Positions 1 to 7,912 of a DNA stretch of 64,000 nucleotides are shown here, piece after piece. Position numbers and translations under genes: made by a program. Within the stretch, counting starts at the first letter, position 1. Every line of letters begins with the position of its first letter. The notes under the pieces were generated by a model. That model saw nothing but the letters and a program-made list of their open reading frames with translations. It was not told the DNA's origin and did no database searches. The stretch is from contig PKFB01000059.1 of NCBI GenBank assembly GCA_002919305.1, forward strand, positions 54,544 through 118,543, read 5' to 3'. The DNA is from Actinomycetales bacterium (GTDB taxonomy: Bacteria; Actinomycetota; Actinomycetes; Mycobacteriales; Micromonosporaceae).

Positions 1-236
1 CGTTCAGTGTGGACGCACCGTTCCCAGTGATGCTCAACACCTACACCCGGACCGGTGACCGCACCGTGCTGTGGCCGGCCCACTTCGCCGGGAGGGAACG
101 GGCGTACTGCCAGATCGAACGGCTGGCCGCGCTCGACACGCTACCCCAGCCGTACGGGTTCACGTTCTGTTGTTTCCCAGTCAAGATCGCGCGCGGCGGG
201 GCCGGCTGGGCTCGTGCCGTGGCGCTCATTCCCTGA
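1..236 (+). CDS. Polyketide cyclase, PF04199 (arylformamidase-like) family, C-terminal part only
   Basis: The reading frame is already open at the window edge and stops at 234-236, so only about the last 77 residues are visible. They end in a block containing CQIERLAALDTLP, GFTFCCFPVKI and GGAGWARAVALIP. This matches the C-terminal pattern of the putative cyclase family related to kynurenine formamidase, in which a late strand supplies a substrate- and metal-site lysine. Members of this family act as late ring cyclases in aromatic polyketide clusters (RemF/SnoaM type). The neighbours, an aromatase/cyclase, an ABM monooxygenase and a SnoaL-like protein, support that role. Family assignment is fairly firm; the ring closed is unknown. 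The N-terminal metal-binding HxGTHxDxP motif lies outside the window. Confidence 0.75.
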   Translation, partial: FSVDAPFPVMLNTYTRTGDRTVLWPAHFAGRERAYCQIERLAALDTLPQPYGFTFCCFPVKIARGGAGWARAVALIP

Positions 237-315
237 CCTTCCGCGGTCCCACGACGCCCACGTCGAGATGACGGGTGCGTGCGGTGGGGCCGCGGCTATA
301 CGTTGAGGAGAACCA

Positions 316-753
316 ATGTCTATTACCTTGCCGTCCACCGTCAGCGAGGACCAACTACACCTGGAGGTCGCACGGTTCTACGCGCGACACCTGCAGCTTC
401 TTGACGACGGTGACGTGGATGAATGGGCAGCCACCTGTACCGATGACTGCGCCTTTTTGCTGCCGGGCATGACCGAACCGGTACGCGGCCGGCAGGCGCT
501 GGCCGCCGCGGTTCGGAAGGTGCGTGAGGAGCTGGCGGCCAAAGGGGAACGCCAGCGCCACCTGCACGTTATGACCACGGTGACGCCACGGGAAGACGGG
601 ACCTTCCGCGCCCGCTCCTACGGGCTGGTCATCTCCACGCAGCGGGGTGGCGACCCCCGGCTGCACCGGATGTGCGTGTGTGAGGACGTGCTGGTCCGCA
701 CCGCGGACGGGTGGCAGGTCCAATCGCGGCGGGTCACCCGCGACGACCAGTGA
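316..753 (+). CDS. SnoaL-like / NTF2-fold polyketide tailoring protein
   Basis: A 145-residue single-domain protein. An N-terminal helix (DQLHLEVARFYARHLQLLD) is followed by the DVDEWAATCTDDCAF segment and a C-terminal sheet ending DGWQVQSRRVT. That order is typical of the SnoaL_4 and ring-hydroxylating-dioxygenase beta-subunit-like group of the NTF2 superfamily. In aromatic polyketide clusters such proteins act as cyclases or hydroxylation partners. The start at 316 is supported by GAGGAGAACCA just upstream. It follows the cyclase by 79 bases on the same strand and is probably co-transcribed. No catalytic residue can be assigned from sequence alone, so the exact reaction is open. Confidence 0.7.
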   Translation: MSITLPSTVSEDQLHLEVARFYARHLQLLDDGDVDEWAATCTDDCAFLLPGMTEPVRGRQALAAAVRKVREELAAKGERQRHLHVMTTVTPREDGTFRARSYGLVISTQRGGDPRLHRMCVCEDVLVRTADGWQVQSRRVTRDDQ

Positions 754-793
754 CCGCGGCTGGCCGTAGAACCGAACGCGCTGGGAGCGCAGC

Positions 794-830
794 CATCAGG
801 GCCCGGGCTTAAAGAGCCCGGGCCCTGATG
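794..830. terminator. Strong bidirectional hairpin terminator
   Basis: A perfect 16-bp inverted repeat (794-809 with 815-830) with loop TAAAG lies 40 bases after the stop at 753. It sits between convergent genes and ends the rightward cyclase/SnoaL-like transcript. Confidence 0.85.
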
Positions 831-882
831 CGTGGTGGTGGAACGGTGGATGGCGATACGTGATACGTGGAGTGGGTGGAGT

Positions 883-915
883 GGAGTGTCCGGGTGTGTG
901 CCACCCGGACACTCC
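883..915. terminator. Hairpin terminator for the leftward polyketide operon
   Basis: A perfect 14-bp inverted repeat (883-896 with 902-915) with a 5-base loop lies 8 bases past the stop of the ABM gene. Together with the hairpin at 794-830 it forms a back-to-back pair, one for each converging transcript. Confidence 0.8.
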
Positions 916-923
916 TAGGGAAG

Positions 924-1202
924 TCAGGAGAGGGGTTCGAAGATGTCGGGCTCCGCGGTGGCGACCGCCGAGATCTCGCGTACCCGCTCTTTGAAGCCCT
1001 CACTGGCGATCGCGCGTTGGTGGCTTTCGGCGTCCTTCCAGCGAGCCAGCTCAATGTAGACGTCGGGTCGACGGATGGAGCGGTACAGCTGGTGGTCGAT
1101 GAAACCGGGCTGGCTGCTCATGTACTCGGTGATCCGGCCGAGCAGCCGTTCGAACTCCCTGGGTTCACCGGTGACGATCAGACGATTGATGATCGTGGGC
1201 AT
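924..1202 (-). CDS. Antibiotic biosynthesis monooxygenase (ABM) domain protein
   Basis: A 92-residue protein with the dimeric alpha/beta-barrel ABM pattern. It begins PTIINRLIVTGEPREFERLL and then has QPGFIDHQLYRS, VYIELARWKDAESHQRA and a terminal FEPLS. Cofactor-independent ABM enzymes oxidise anthrone or naphthacenone rings in aromatic polyketide pathways (ActVA-Orf6 and TcmH are known examples); others assist cyclisation. It is the last gene of the leftward operon aromatase, CoA ligase, ABM, 75 bases downstream of the ligase. An upstream GAGG supports the start. The domain is clear. Whether it makes a quinone or helps fold the chain cannot be told from sequence. Confidence 0.82.
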   Translation of the reverse strand: MPTIINRLIVTGEPREFERLLGRITEYMSSQPGFIDHQLYRSIRRPDVYIELARWKDAESHQRAIASEGFKERVREISAVATAEPDIFEPLS

Positions 1203-1277
1203 GGCACCCTCGTTTCTCTTGTGATCAGCGGTTAGGAACCTGTCAATGAGCCCACCCGGCCGCCTGCGGTGGGGCGG

Positions 1278-2840
1278 TTACGGGACGGGATTCTCAACAG
1301 CGTCCGGGGCACGGATGAGCGCCCGAAGGTCACGGCGCTGCACCTTGCCGTTAGCGGAACGAGGAATGGCCGCGACAACGGCCACCCGATGCAGGTGCTG
1401 GTAGTACGGCAGTTGGGCGTTGGTCCAGGCCGCGATCTCGTCGGGAGAAACCGAAGATGAGTCGGGGCGCAGGACCACCAGCGCCGCTGCCACCGCTCCC
1501 CGTAGATCGTCCGGCAGATCGACCACGACGCAGTCAGCGACCGCAGGATGCCGGGACAGGACCATCTCGATCTCCGAGGGAGCCACCAGCCAGTTGTCGC
1601 ACTTGAACACGTCGCGGATCCGGTCGACCAGGAACAGGCGACCGTCCTCCAGATAGCCGACGTCACCGGTCTCCAGCCAGGCGTCGGCGGGCAACGGCGG
1701 CGCGCCCGCGTACCCGAGCATGCGTTGCGGGCCGCGTACCTGAACCTCGCCGCGGTCCCCCTCAGGCAGAACAGTGCCGTCGGTCAGGTCCACGATCCGG
1801 CATTCGGTGCCCTCCAGGGCCCGCCCCACCGAGCCACGGCGGTAGTCGTGGGGGCCGTCCGAATGCGTCAACGGTGACATCTCGGCCAGCCCGTACCCCT
1901 GGATCACCGGGATACCGAACTGCTCCTCCAGCACCGGCCCGGTGTTGGGAGGCAGCGCCGACCCACCCGACAGGATGGCGATGACCGTCGACAATCGCAG
2001 CGACGGCAGGCGGGGATCCCGCGCGAGCCGTCCCAGCCGCACCGGCAGGCTGTAGAAGTGGGTGGCCCCGGTGGCGTTGGCCAGCGCAATGGCGTCGACG
2101 GCGTCCTCCTGGGGACACAGCACCTGGGTCGCGCCCGCGTACACCGCCGAGTTCATGTGCATGGGGTGGTACGTGGGCAGGTGGTTGAGGGTGATCGAAT
2201 CGGGCCCCAACTCATGGGCCTGTGCCACCTGGGCGGCGTTGACGGTCAGATTCCGGTGGGTGAGCAGCACCCCCTTGGGTGGCCCGGTGGTGCCGCTGGT
2301 GAACTGAATGCAAACCACCGAATCCAGGTCGCGACGCTCCTCACCAGCGGCGTTGTCAGCCCGCGCCCGGGAAGCGTCATCGAGGCTGGTCGCCAGCTCA
2401 TCCAGGGTCGGCAGCGTCTGGTCCGGCTCGCGTGCGAGCAGTGCGAGCGCACGCAGGTCCGGCAGTCGGTCGCGGACCGACTCCACCCGCGCACAGACCT
2501 CCGGTGTGCCGATCACCACCTCGGCCCGGCTGACTCCCACGACATGCGCGAGCCCCTCCGCGGGTAGCAGAGGGTTGATGATCGCCACCACGCCGTGTGC
2601 CCGTGACACCGCGTAGTAGGCCGCGGCGAACTCGGGAGTGAGCACATTGGTGACGCCAACGACGGCGCCGGGACGGATGACGGTACGCAGAATGTCAGCC
2701 CAGCGGGTCGCGAGCGCGTTTAAATCGGCGAAGGTGAGCGCCTGGTCGCCGTACCGCACGGCGACCCGCTGGCCGGCGCTTTGCGCCGCGTCGGCCAGCA
2801 GGTCGTCCAGAAACCGCGCCGGACTGGGCTGCTCAGACAC
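1278..2840 (-). CDS. Acyl/aryl-CoA ligase (ANL superfamily)
   Basis: A 520-residue adenylate-forming enzyme of normal length for the 4-coumarate-CoA ligase group. The P-loop FTSGTTGPPKG is at residues 180-190, followed by YGLAEMSPLTH, the adenylate-binding TGDVGYLEDG, the hinge VDRIRDVFKCDNW and the terminal catalytic-lysine segment SANGKVQRRDLR. It should activate a carboxylic acid as a CoA thioester through an acyl-AMP. In this cluster that acid could be a starter unit or a side-chain acid. I chose GTG at 2840 because it overlaps the stop of the aromatase gene (GTGTCTGA), indicating translational coupling. A longer open frame upstream runs inside the aromatase gene and is not credible. Confidence 0.85.
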   Translation of the reverse strand: MSEQPSPARFLDDLLADAAQSAGQRVAVRYGDQALTFADLNALATRWADILRTVIRPGAVVGVTNVLTPEFAAAYYAVSRAHGVVAIINPLLPAEGLAHVVGVSRAEVVIGTPEVCARVESVRDRLPDLRALALLAREPDQTLPTLDELATSLDDASRARADNAAGEERRDLDSVVCIQFTSGTTGPPKGVLLTHRNLTVNAAQVAQAHELGPDSITLNHLPTYHPMHMNSAVYAGATQVLCPQEDAVDAIALANATGATHFYSLPVRLGRLARDPRLPSLRLSTVIAILSGGSALPPNTGPVLEEQFGIPVIQGYGLAEMSPLTHSDGPHDYRRGSVGRALEGTECRIVDLTDGTVLPEGDRGEVQVRGPQRMLGYAGAPPLPADAWLETGDVGYLEDGRLFLVDRIRDVFKCDNWLVAPSEIEMVLSRHPAVADCVVVDLPDDLRGAVAAALVVLRPDSSSVSPDEIAAWTNAQLPYYQHLHRVAVVAAIPRSANGKVQRRDLRALIRAPDAVENPVP

Positions 2841-3609
2841 CCGCCCGCTCCTCGGCGTACGCCTTGGCACAGCGGAGGCTGTTGAGGCTGTTGGCGGACA
2901 GCACGCGACGCAGGTACCGGCGCGCGTCCTCCACTGTGGTGCCCGGCCCCAGGATCGACAGGGCGGACGGCTTGATGGTCGCGGTGTGCCGCGCCTCGGC
3001 CACCACACCTTCCCGGGTCACCGTGAACTTCCAGTGCCCGGTGTGCGCGTCAAGCAACGCGGGCAGCTTGATCTGCTTGTAGACGATCAGCTCCTCTGGG
3101 AAGCACAGACGCACCGAGCGGGTGGTGTGTGAGCTGCCGTCGGGCGTCCGGGTGTCCATGTCGAAGAACTGAACGTTCGGAGTGTCCTCGGTCAGGACGA
3201 TCCGGGAGACATGGTCGACGCGCTGCGGCCACTTGTCCGCCTCGTACAGGAAGCGGTAGACGTCCGAGAGCGCTCCGCCGATGAACAGCGGGTCAGCAAA
3301 GGAAATGGTCAGATCGGGATCGGAGACGGCGGGCAGCAGATCATCCTTCAGGTCCTCCAAGGCGGAGGCGTCCCGTGGCACCACACGGGTGGAGACGGTC
3401 TCCCGCTCGGCGTCGAGGATCCAGACCCGGACCTCCTCCCCGTCCTCGAGGGGCTGGACGTGGACGACCGAACGGAAAAACTGCGGCCAGGTCGTCACGT
3501 CGGCGAGCGGGTCAAAGGAGCCGTCGGTCACTGAGGTGGCGGAACCGGCGGCTTCGGTCAGCCCCGCGCCCTGACGGGTGGGGGCGAGTACGGAACTGTT
3601 ATCAGGCAC
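2833..3609 (-). CDS. Polyketide aromatase/cyclase, SRPBCC fold, shortened first domain
   Basis: 258 residues of TcmN-like aromatase/cyclase type. A first START/SRPBCC half holds DVTTWPQFFRSVVHVQPLE (about residues 37-55). A fuller second half begins SDVYRFLYEADKWPQRVDHV and runs through QFFDMDTRTPDG and a C-terminal helix. Didomain ARO/CYCs are usually about 300-320 residues, and here the missing length is mainly in the N-terminal domain. Such enzymes close and aromatise the first rings of the poly-beta-ketone, so this gene is the best single sign of a type II PKS cluster. It is the first gene of the operon with the ligase and ABM genes. Whether the short first half is active is uncertain. 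Confidence 0.8.
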   Translation of the reverse strand: MPDNSSVLAPTRQGAGLTEAAGSATSVTDGSFDPLADVTTWPQFFRSVVHVQPLEDGEEVRVWILDAERETVSTRVVPRDASALEDLKDDLLPAVSDPDLTISFADPLFIGGALSDVYRFLYEADKWPQRVDHVSRIVLTEDTPNVQFFDMDTRTPDGSSHTTRSVRLCFPEELIVYKQIKLPALLDAHTGHWKFTVTREGVVAEARHTATIKPSALSILGPGTTVEDARRYLRRVLSANSLNSLRCAKAYAEERAGV

Positions 3610-3699
3610 GGCAGCGTCCTTTCCCCGAGACGATCGCCGAGGCCGGATGACACCCGGCCCACATCGGTTCTGACCGTGCCACTACTTCCTTGAAGTCGG

Positions 3700-3760
3700 C
3701 TAAAAACGGTATAGAGGAAACTTCCTGTAATTCGGAATAATTTCCTGTATATTACATATC
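3700..3760 (-). promoter_or_regulatory. Promoter with SARP-like direct repeats for the aromatase operon
   Basis: This AT-rich block lies about 100 bases upstream of the aromatase start. On the minus strand TACAGGAA occurs twice, at 3749-3742 and 3729-3722, exactly 20 bases apart. A TATACC (3713-3708) that could be a -10 box follows the second copy by 8 bases. Direct repeats ending 8 bases before the -10 are the layout used by SARP activators, although their usual spacing is 11 or 22. The remainder of 3610-3963 shows no gene. Confidence 0.5.
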
Positions 3761-3850
3761 TAGAAATTTGGGGAGAGGGTGTGTGGGAGAGGCGAGCGCG
3801 AGCAGGAAGACGTATCGCGAGCCGCGCCGAACCGGGCGGAGACAACGAAA

Positions 3851-3877
3851 GGGGCCGACCGCGATGCGGTCGGCCCC
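3851..3877. terminator. Terminator downstream of the LPMO gene
   Basis: A perfect 12-bp inverted repeat (3851-3862 with 3866-3877) with loop GAT lies about 85 bases past the LPMO stop. Confidence 0.8.
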
Positions 3878-3963
3878 CACGTGTGGCCTGGGTTTCCCCA
3901 CAGTGTGTCCGAGCCGTCAGCCCGCAGGGGCGGTAACACGGGCCTCAGGCTGCGGACCGCTGC

Positions 3964-5028
3964 TCAGCCGCAAGACACGTTGGTGATGTTGGACGAGTTG
4001 CCGTTGGCGTTGAAGCCCACGCTGTACGTGGCTCCCGGCGCCAGAGTTTGGCTCCACGATGGAGCCGTCACTGTGACCAGTGAGCCGCTCTGGCTGAATG
4101 TGCCGTTCCACCCGCTGGTGATGGTGACACCGGAGTCCACGGTGAAGCGAGCCGTCCACGGGCTGATCGGCGCGGTGCCGGTGTTCCGCAGCGTCAGCGT
4201 GCCCTGGAAGCCGCCGTTCCAGGTCTGGGTGACCGTCGCGGTCGCCTCGCACTGACCGTTGCCACCCGGCTGGGACGGGCCGGTGGTGGGGCCGTCGGTC
4301 GGGCCGCCGGTGGGACCGCTGCCGGGGCCGATGCCGGTCACCTCACCGTTGCCGCCGTCGAAGACCACGTCAGAGCAGCCGTAGAAGGTCTCCGTGCTGT
4401 CGGAACGCTCCCAGACCGAGTAGATGATGTGACGCCCGCTCTTGTTCGCAGGCAGCTGTCCGGTCCAGTAGTAGTGACCGTCGTTGGTGCCAACCGCACC
4501 CCGCTGCGGCGGGTTGGTCACCGACAGGAACGGCGTCTCCTCCAGGTCGTCCCAGGTCAGCGGCTGGTTCGGGTTGAAGCCGTCCTTGGTGATGTACATC
4601 CGGAAGGTGCCCGGGTGGTGCGCCCAGTTGCTGTACCGCCATTCAATGGTGGCGCCGGCGGTCAGGTGGGTGACCGGCCAGTCAGACCGGGCGAGGTTGT
4701 ACCCGGAGAAGGTCGTGTTACCGCCGCTGCATAGCTGCCCGTCGGGGATAAAGCCGCGCATCCGGCCGGCGCCGTCCGAGCGCAGCACGCTGAACCAGTT
4801 GTAGAGCGTGTTGTCGCCGCTGATGGCGACCGCCGCGGCACAGGCGGGGTTGTTCGGCACGATGTTGCCCTGCGGGGTCAGACCGTCTCGCCAGCACAGG
4901 TATGTGCGGCTACCCGGGACCATCATGGCGCCGTGCGCTTCCGCTGTGGAGGGAGTCAACACCGACAGGGCTCCCGCCACCAGCACAGCGGCGACAGAGG
5001 ACGCTGCCACCCTGCGTAGAAGTTTCAC
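3964..5028 (-). CDS. AA10 lytic polysaccharide monooxygenase with C-terminal CBM2
   Basis: A 354-residue secreted copper enzyme. Residues 1-31 are a signal peptide ending STAEA. Cleavage leaves His32 (HGAMMVPGSRTYLCW) as the first histidine of the copper brace, and the second is in NWAHHPGTF. The catalytic domain ends near CSDVVFDGGNGEVTGI, the pattern of C1-oxidising cellulose-active AA10 enzymes such as Streptomyces coelicolor CelS2. A Gly/Pro/Thr linker then leads to a CBM2 (CEATATVTQTWNGGFQ to the end) that binds crystalline cellulose. GTG at 5028 is preceded by GAGGAGAATCAC, so the longer upstream frame is rejected. It has its own promoter and terminator and is unrelated to the polyketide genes. 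Confidence 0.93.
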   Translation of the reverse strand: MKLLRRVAASSVAAVLVAGALSVLTPSTAEAHGAMMVPGSRTYLCWRDGLTPQGNIVPNNPACAAAVAISGDNTLYNWFSVLRSDGAGRMRGFIPDGQLCSGGNTTFSGYNLARSDWPVTHLTAGATIEWRYSNWAHHPGTFRMYITKDGFNPNQPLTWDDLEETPFLSVTNPPQRGAVGTNDGHYYWTGQLPANKSGRHIIYSVWERSDSTETFYGCSDVVFDGGNGEVTGIGPGSGPTGGPTDGPTTGPSQPGGNGQCEATATVTQTWNGGFQGTLTLRNTGTAPISPWTARFTVDSGVTITSGWNGTFSQSGSLVTVTAPSWSQTLAPGATYSVGFNANGNSSNITNVSCG

Positions 5029-5165
5029 GTGATTCTCCTCGTGGTACGGGGGGTACCGCGGGAAGGCGATATCACGCCGTCCCGCATGGAGGTGCGGACG
5101 CCAGTTACGGACGAACCGCGTTGAAGTGCTGAAGTCGCGATGATCGCGAAGATGGCACGACAAAT

Positions 5166-5184
5166 GCGACACGTTCCGTGTCGC
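5166..5184. promoter_or_regulatory. Inverted repeat upstream of the LPMO gene
   Basis: GCGACAC-GTTCC-GTGTCGC, with 7-bp arms, lies 138 bases upstream of the LPMO start. It could be an operator or part of the mRNA leader; nothing more can be said from sequence. Confidence 0.4.
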
Positions 5185-5334
5185 GACCTAGACGGCACGT
5201 GTCGTGTCTTCTCGACTGTGTTTGTACGCGGTCTGGCTCCGATGCTCCGTCGCGGTACGTTGGCCCCCGACCGCCACGGTTACAGACATTGCATCACGGG
5301 GCGCGTTGTCAAGACAAGAGGAACGACTGGGGAC

Positions 5335-5347
5335 GGAAAGCGCTTCC
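5335..5347. promoter_or_regulatory. Possible LacI-family (CebR-like) operator
   Basis: GGAAAGCGCTTCC contains the palindrome AAGCGCTT (5338-5345). The centre matches the core of cellulose-response operators of actinomycetes (CebR/CelR, GGGAGCGCTCCC). It lies about 310 bases upstream of the LPMO start in a 465-base gene-free stretch (5029-5493), further away than usual, so its target is uncertain. Confidence 0.4.
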
Positions 5348-5432
5348 GGGGACGTGGTTCACGGCTTCCGGCGGCCATCGTGAGTGGTTAAAGCCCTGAT
5401 AAAGGAAACCTTTTGAAAATCATTCACGTTTG

Positions 5433-5469
5433 TCGGGTCCACGGATCCCATGATCAACCGTGGACCCGA
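5433..5469. terminator. Terminator downstream of the methyltransferase gene
   Basis: A perfect 12-bp inverted repeat (5433-5444 with 5458-5469) with a 13-base loop lies 25 bases past the methyltransferase stop. Confidence 0.75.
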
Positions 5470-5493
5470 CCGGTGGACCGTGATGCCTTGGCG

Positions 5494-6192
5494 TTAACTC
5501 GCGTTGTGCCACCGCATGGCGCAGATGAACGGATCGATGTCGTCGGTGAACTCCGCTCCGGGGAACCACGCGGCGTACTTCTCATGGAAAGCCGACCGGC
5601 TCAACGGTCGGTTGGTGCGGACGTGATGCATCCACGCTGGGTGCTGACGCAGCCGCAGCACCGTCCAAGCATCCCGCAGCGACCGGCGTCGACGGAGCGT
5701 TTCGTAGGCGTCCTGGACGCCTAACCAGCGGTGCCGCAATGTTGAGGCGGGACCGGGGGAGACCACGTCCACCACCACCAGATGACCTCCCGGCGCTACC
5801 AGTGAGCGCACATGGCCGAGCACCTTGTCAGGGCCGTGCTCTCGGAACAGGTGAAAGAGCGTGTTCACCGACAGCACCAGGTCGAACTGGCCATCCCGAG
5901 CGGGATCGACATCCAGCAGGCTCCGGATCTGGTAGGAGACGTTGGGGTGGGCGCGTTTGTTTTTAGCGATATTGATCTCCCGGCTGGAGATGTCCACCGC
6001 CAGGACCTCGGTGCAGCGTTCGGCCAACAAGCCGGTGAAGCGCCCGGATCCGCATCCCAGGTCAACACCTCGGCCACCGCTGTCAGGCAGGGAACGCACC
6101 AGATAGGGCCGGTAGATCTCGTCATTGATCTCGGCGTAGCGCTCGTACAGCTCGGCGAGCGGATCGAACAGCGCTGTCTGTGAGGTTGCCAT
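5494..6192 (-). CDS. Class I SAM-dependent methyltransferase
   Basis: A 232-residue soluble protein. Motif I is GVDLGCGSGRF (residues 42-52). The acidic end of strand 2 is VLAVDIS, motif IV is FDLVLSVNTLFHLF, and APGGHLVVVDVVSP follows. This is the Methyltransf_11/25 type. The substrate cannot be read from sequence, and the C-terminal part, rich in Arg and Trp, carries no known recognition motif. AAGGAGCC precedes the ATG. It is a single-gene unit with a hairpin terminator after it. It could modify a small molecule, perhaps of the nearby polyketide pathway, but the LPMO gene intervenes and no shared operon is visible. Confidence 0.8.
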   Translation of the reverse strand: MATSQTALFDPLAELYERYAEINDEIYRPYLVRSLPDSGGRGVDLGCGSGRFTGLLAERCTEVLAVDISSREINIAKNKRAHPNVSYQIRSLLDVDPARDGQFDLVLSVNTLFHLFREHGPDKVLGHVRSLVAPGGHLVVVDVVSPGPASTLRHRWLGVQDAYETLRRRRSLRDAWTVLRLRQHPAWMHHVRTNRPLSRSAFHEKYAAWFPGAEFTDDIDPFICAMRWHNAS

Positions 6193-6503
6193 GGGCGGCT
6201 CCTTGAGAATCTGTCGTGCTCCGGCCCCACGTGGACCGGAGCAGTGGGGGGGACAAGGGCGTCCGGGTGGGACCGGGACCAGAGACGGTGCCGCCCGGTT
6301 ACGACTCGCGGCGGCCCGTCTTTGATCAAAAGCCCCGGGTGTGCAATCCCGGAGCGGGATGACGATCCGGGAAGCGTGAAGAGCGAGGCCGGTGACCGTG
6401 CCCCGGATCGGGACATGGCCACCGGCGACCGATGACGTACCGAACCTGAGTCAGGACCCGCGCCGCGATCACATCACGGTCAGCGGCGTGGTCGAAACGA
6501 CGA
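6193..6503. other. Intergenic region, no gene seen
   Basis: 311 bases between the methyltransferase start and the stop of the ABC binding-protein gene. It contains the methyltransferase promoter region and a loose GATCCGGG/CCCGGATC inverted repeat (from about 6364 and 6402). I see no coding frame with a ribosome site. Confidence 0.5.
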
Positions 6504-7694
6504 TCACTGGGAAGGCTCGAGCCCAATCGATTCGTCGATGAACTCGTTGGTGGCCAGGTCCTCAGCGGTCAGATCCTCAGCGATCTCAACCCGCTGCCCG
6601 ATGAAGATCGGCCGCACAATGTCCAGGATCTGCTGGACCCGCTCCATGTCGAAGTCACCGACGGTGTCGTTGTGGCCGTTGCTCAGGATGCCGTGCTCCA
6701 ACATGGCATCGACGGCGTACGCGGCCCGCTCAGGGGTGTAGGGGTAGCCGTTGTAGGCGTCCACCAGCTCCACGATGAGCTCGTTGGTCGGCTCCGGATC
6801 AGCCGCGTAGTCCCGGGCGGCGCGCTGCAGCATCGGCACCAGCCGCTCCAGGCAGGGAGCGAGTTCCTCACGCCGTTCGGGGTTGATCCCCAACGCCGCC
6901 GGGTAGTTCGGGTAGCCGGCGTCGCTCACCAGCGCCCATCCCACCTCGCGGTTCCACTCCTCCAGCTCGTTGGGGTAGGAGTAGACCTCGTTGGTGAGGT
7001 AACCCTGCTGCACAATCCGGCCCTGCTCAGCCACGAAGCGGCTCGGGCTCCCGTCGTAGGAACTGTCGATCTGAGAGCGACGCAGAATACCGGCGCCGAC
7101 CAGGAACTCGATGTAGGTCGAGCCGGGGAAGTACAGGACAGTGGTGTCGGTCTGGCCAATATCCGCGATCGTCTGGAATTGCGGATAGGTCTCCGGGTCC
7201 CACAGCAGCACCAACGGAGACAGCTCCATGGGAGCGAACACCGCCTGCATGGGGTACTCGGCGCTCAACTGCACCGCACCGTCGATGTCGACGGTACCGA
7301 GGATCACCTGCTCGTCGCTGTGAACGAACGACGCGGCCGACTGGTAGTTGTTCACCGCGCCGCCAGCGCGGATCTCCAAACGGACCCCGGTGTCGACCCC
7401 GCCGTCTACCAGCGTCGCCGAGACGCTGCCGCGTTCGGCGTCGACCTCGATGTCATCACCCAACAACCGGTAAACGGCGCCGTACTCGGCCTGCGGAGTC
7501 CAGTCCGTCTGGATCACGATCGGGTTCGGGCAGACACCCGCGAGTGTCTCCTCCGCGCTCGCCGTCCGTTCGGCACTCTGCCCCCCCTCGGGGCTATCCT
7601 CGCCCGAGGAGCAGGCGGTGACCGTGAGCGCAAGCGTCATCAAACCCGCCGTTACTCGGAGCAGACGGCGGGAGGTGCGGTGGGGGGACGGCAT
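6504..7694 (-). CDS. ABC importer substrate-binding lipoprotein, NMT1/SsuA-like
   Basis: A 396-residue lipoprotein. Its signal peptide ends in the lipobox LTVTAC with Cys28, followed by a Ser/Glu/Gly-rich linker. The body resembles the SsuA/TauA/ThiY group (NMT1-like type 2 binding proteins): an early IVIQTDWTPQAEYG, which typically meets a planar or anionic ligand, and an internal YFPGSTYIEFLVGAGI. ATG 7694 follows GAGGAGCTC, so the longer frame is rejected. It is the last gene of the operon LivK-like protein, ATPase, permease, NMT1-like protein, with a 218-base gap before it. The ligand could be a sulfonate, thiamin precursor or nucleobase-like compound; sequence does not decide. Confidence 0.82.
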   Translation of the reverse strand: MPSPHRTSRRLLRVTAGLMTLALTVTACSSGEDSPEGGQSAERTASAEETLAGVCPNPIVIQTDWTPQAEYGAVYRLLGDDIEVDAERGSVSATLVDGGVDTGVRLEIRAGGAVNNYQSAASFVHSDEQVILGTVDIDGAVQLSAEYPMQAVFAPMELSPLVLLWDPETYPQFQTIADIGQTDTTVLYFPGSTYIEFLVGAGILRRSQIDSSYDGSPSRFVAEQGRIVQQGYLTNEVYSYPNELEEWNREVGWALVSDAGYPNYPAALGINPERREELAPCLERLVPMLQRAARDYAADPEPTNELIVELVDAYNGYPYTPERAAYAVDAMLEHGILSNGHNDTVGDFDMERVQQILDIVRPIFIGQRVEIAEDLTAEDLATNEFIDESIGLEPSQ

Positions 7695-7912
7695 GAGCTC
7701 CTCAAAGACATCAGTACCGTTTGAGTACCCGCCGCGCCCCGTGGCCCACAGAGCCGCGATAGGCGATTTCACTTCTTGACCACTCCTTTGCCGAGGCCGC
7801 CCGCGATTATCGGTTTGGGCGATGCGTCGGGCCCAGCGTCAATTCCTGCGGGACGGCCGTGTGGATATGACACGTGGTGGTGCGTAGGCGTCGGCCATGA
7901 GGCCGAACACCG

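Noticed and set aside
3558..3845. 95-residue minus-strand frame upstream of the aromatase gene
   Set aside because: It overlaps the aromatase start and runs through the AT-rich promoter block.
6672..7724. 350-residue frame on the plus strand
   Set aside because: It runs antisense to the NMT1-like binding-protein gene, is rich in His, Arg and Val without any domain, and has no ribosome site. It is a mirror of GC-biased codons.
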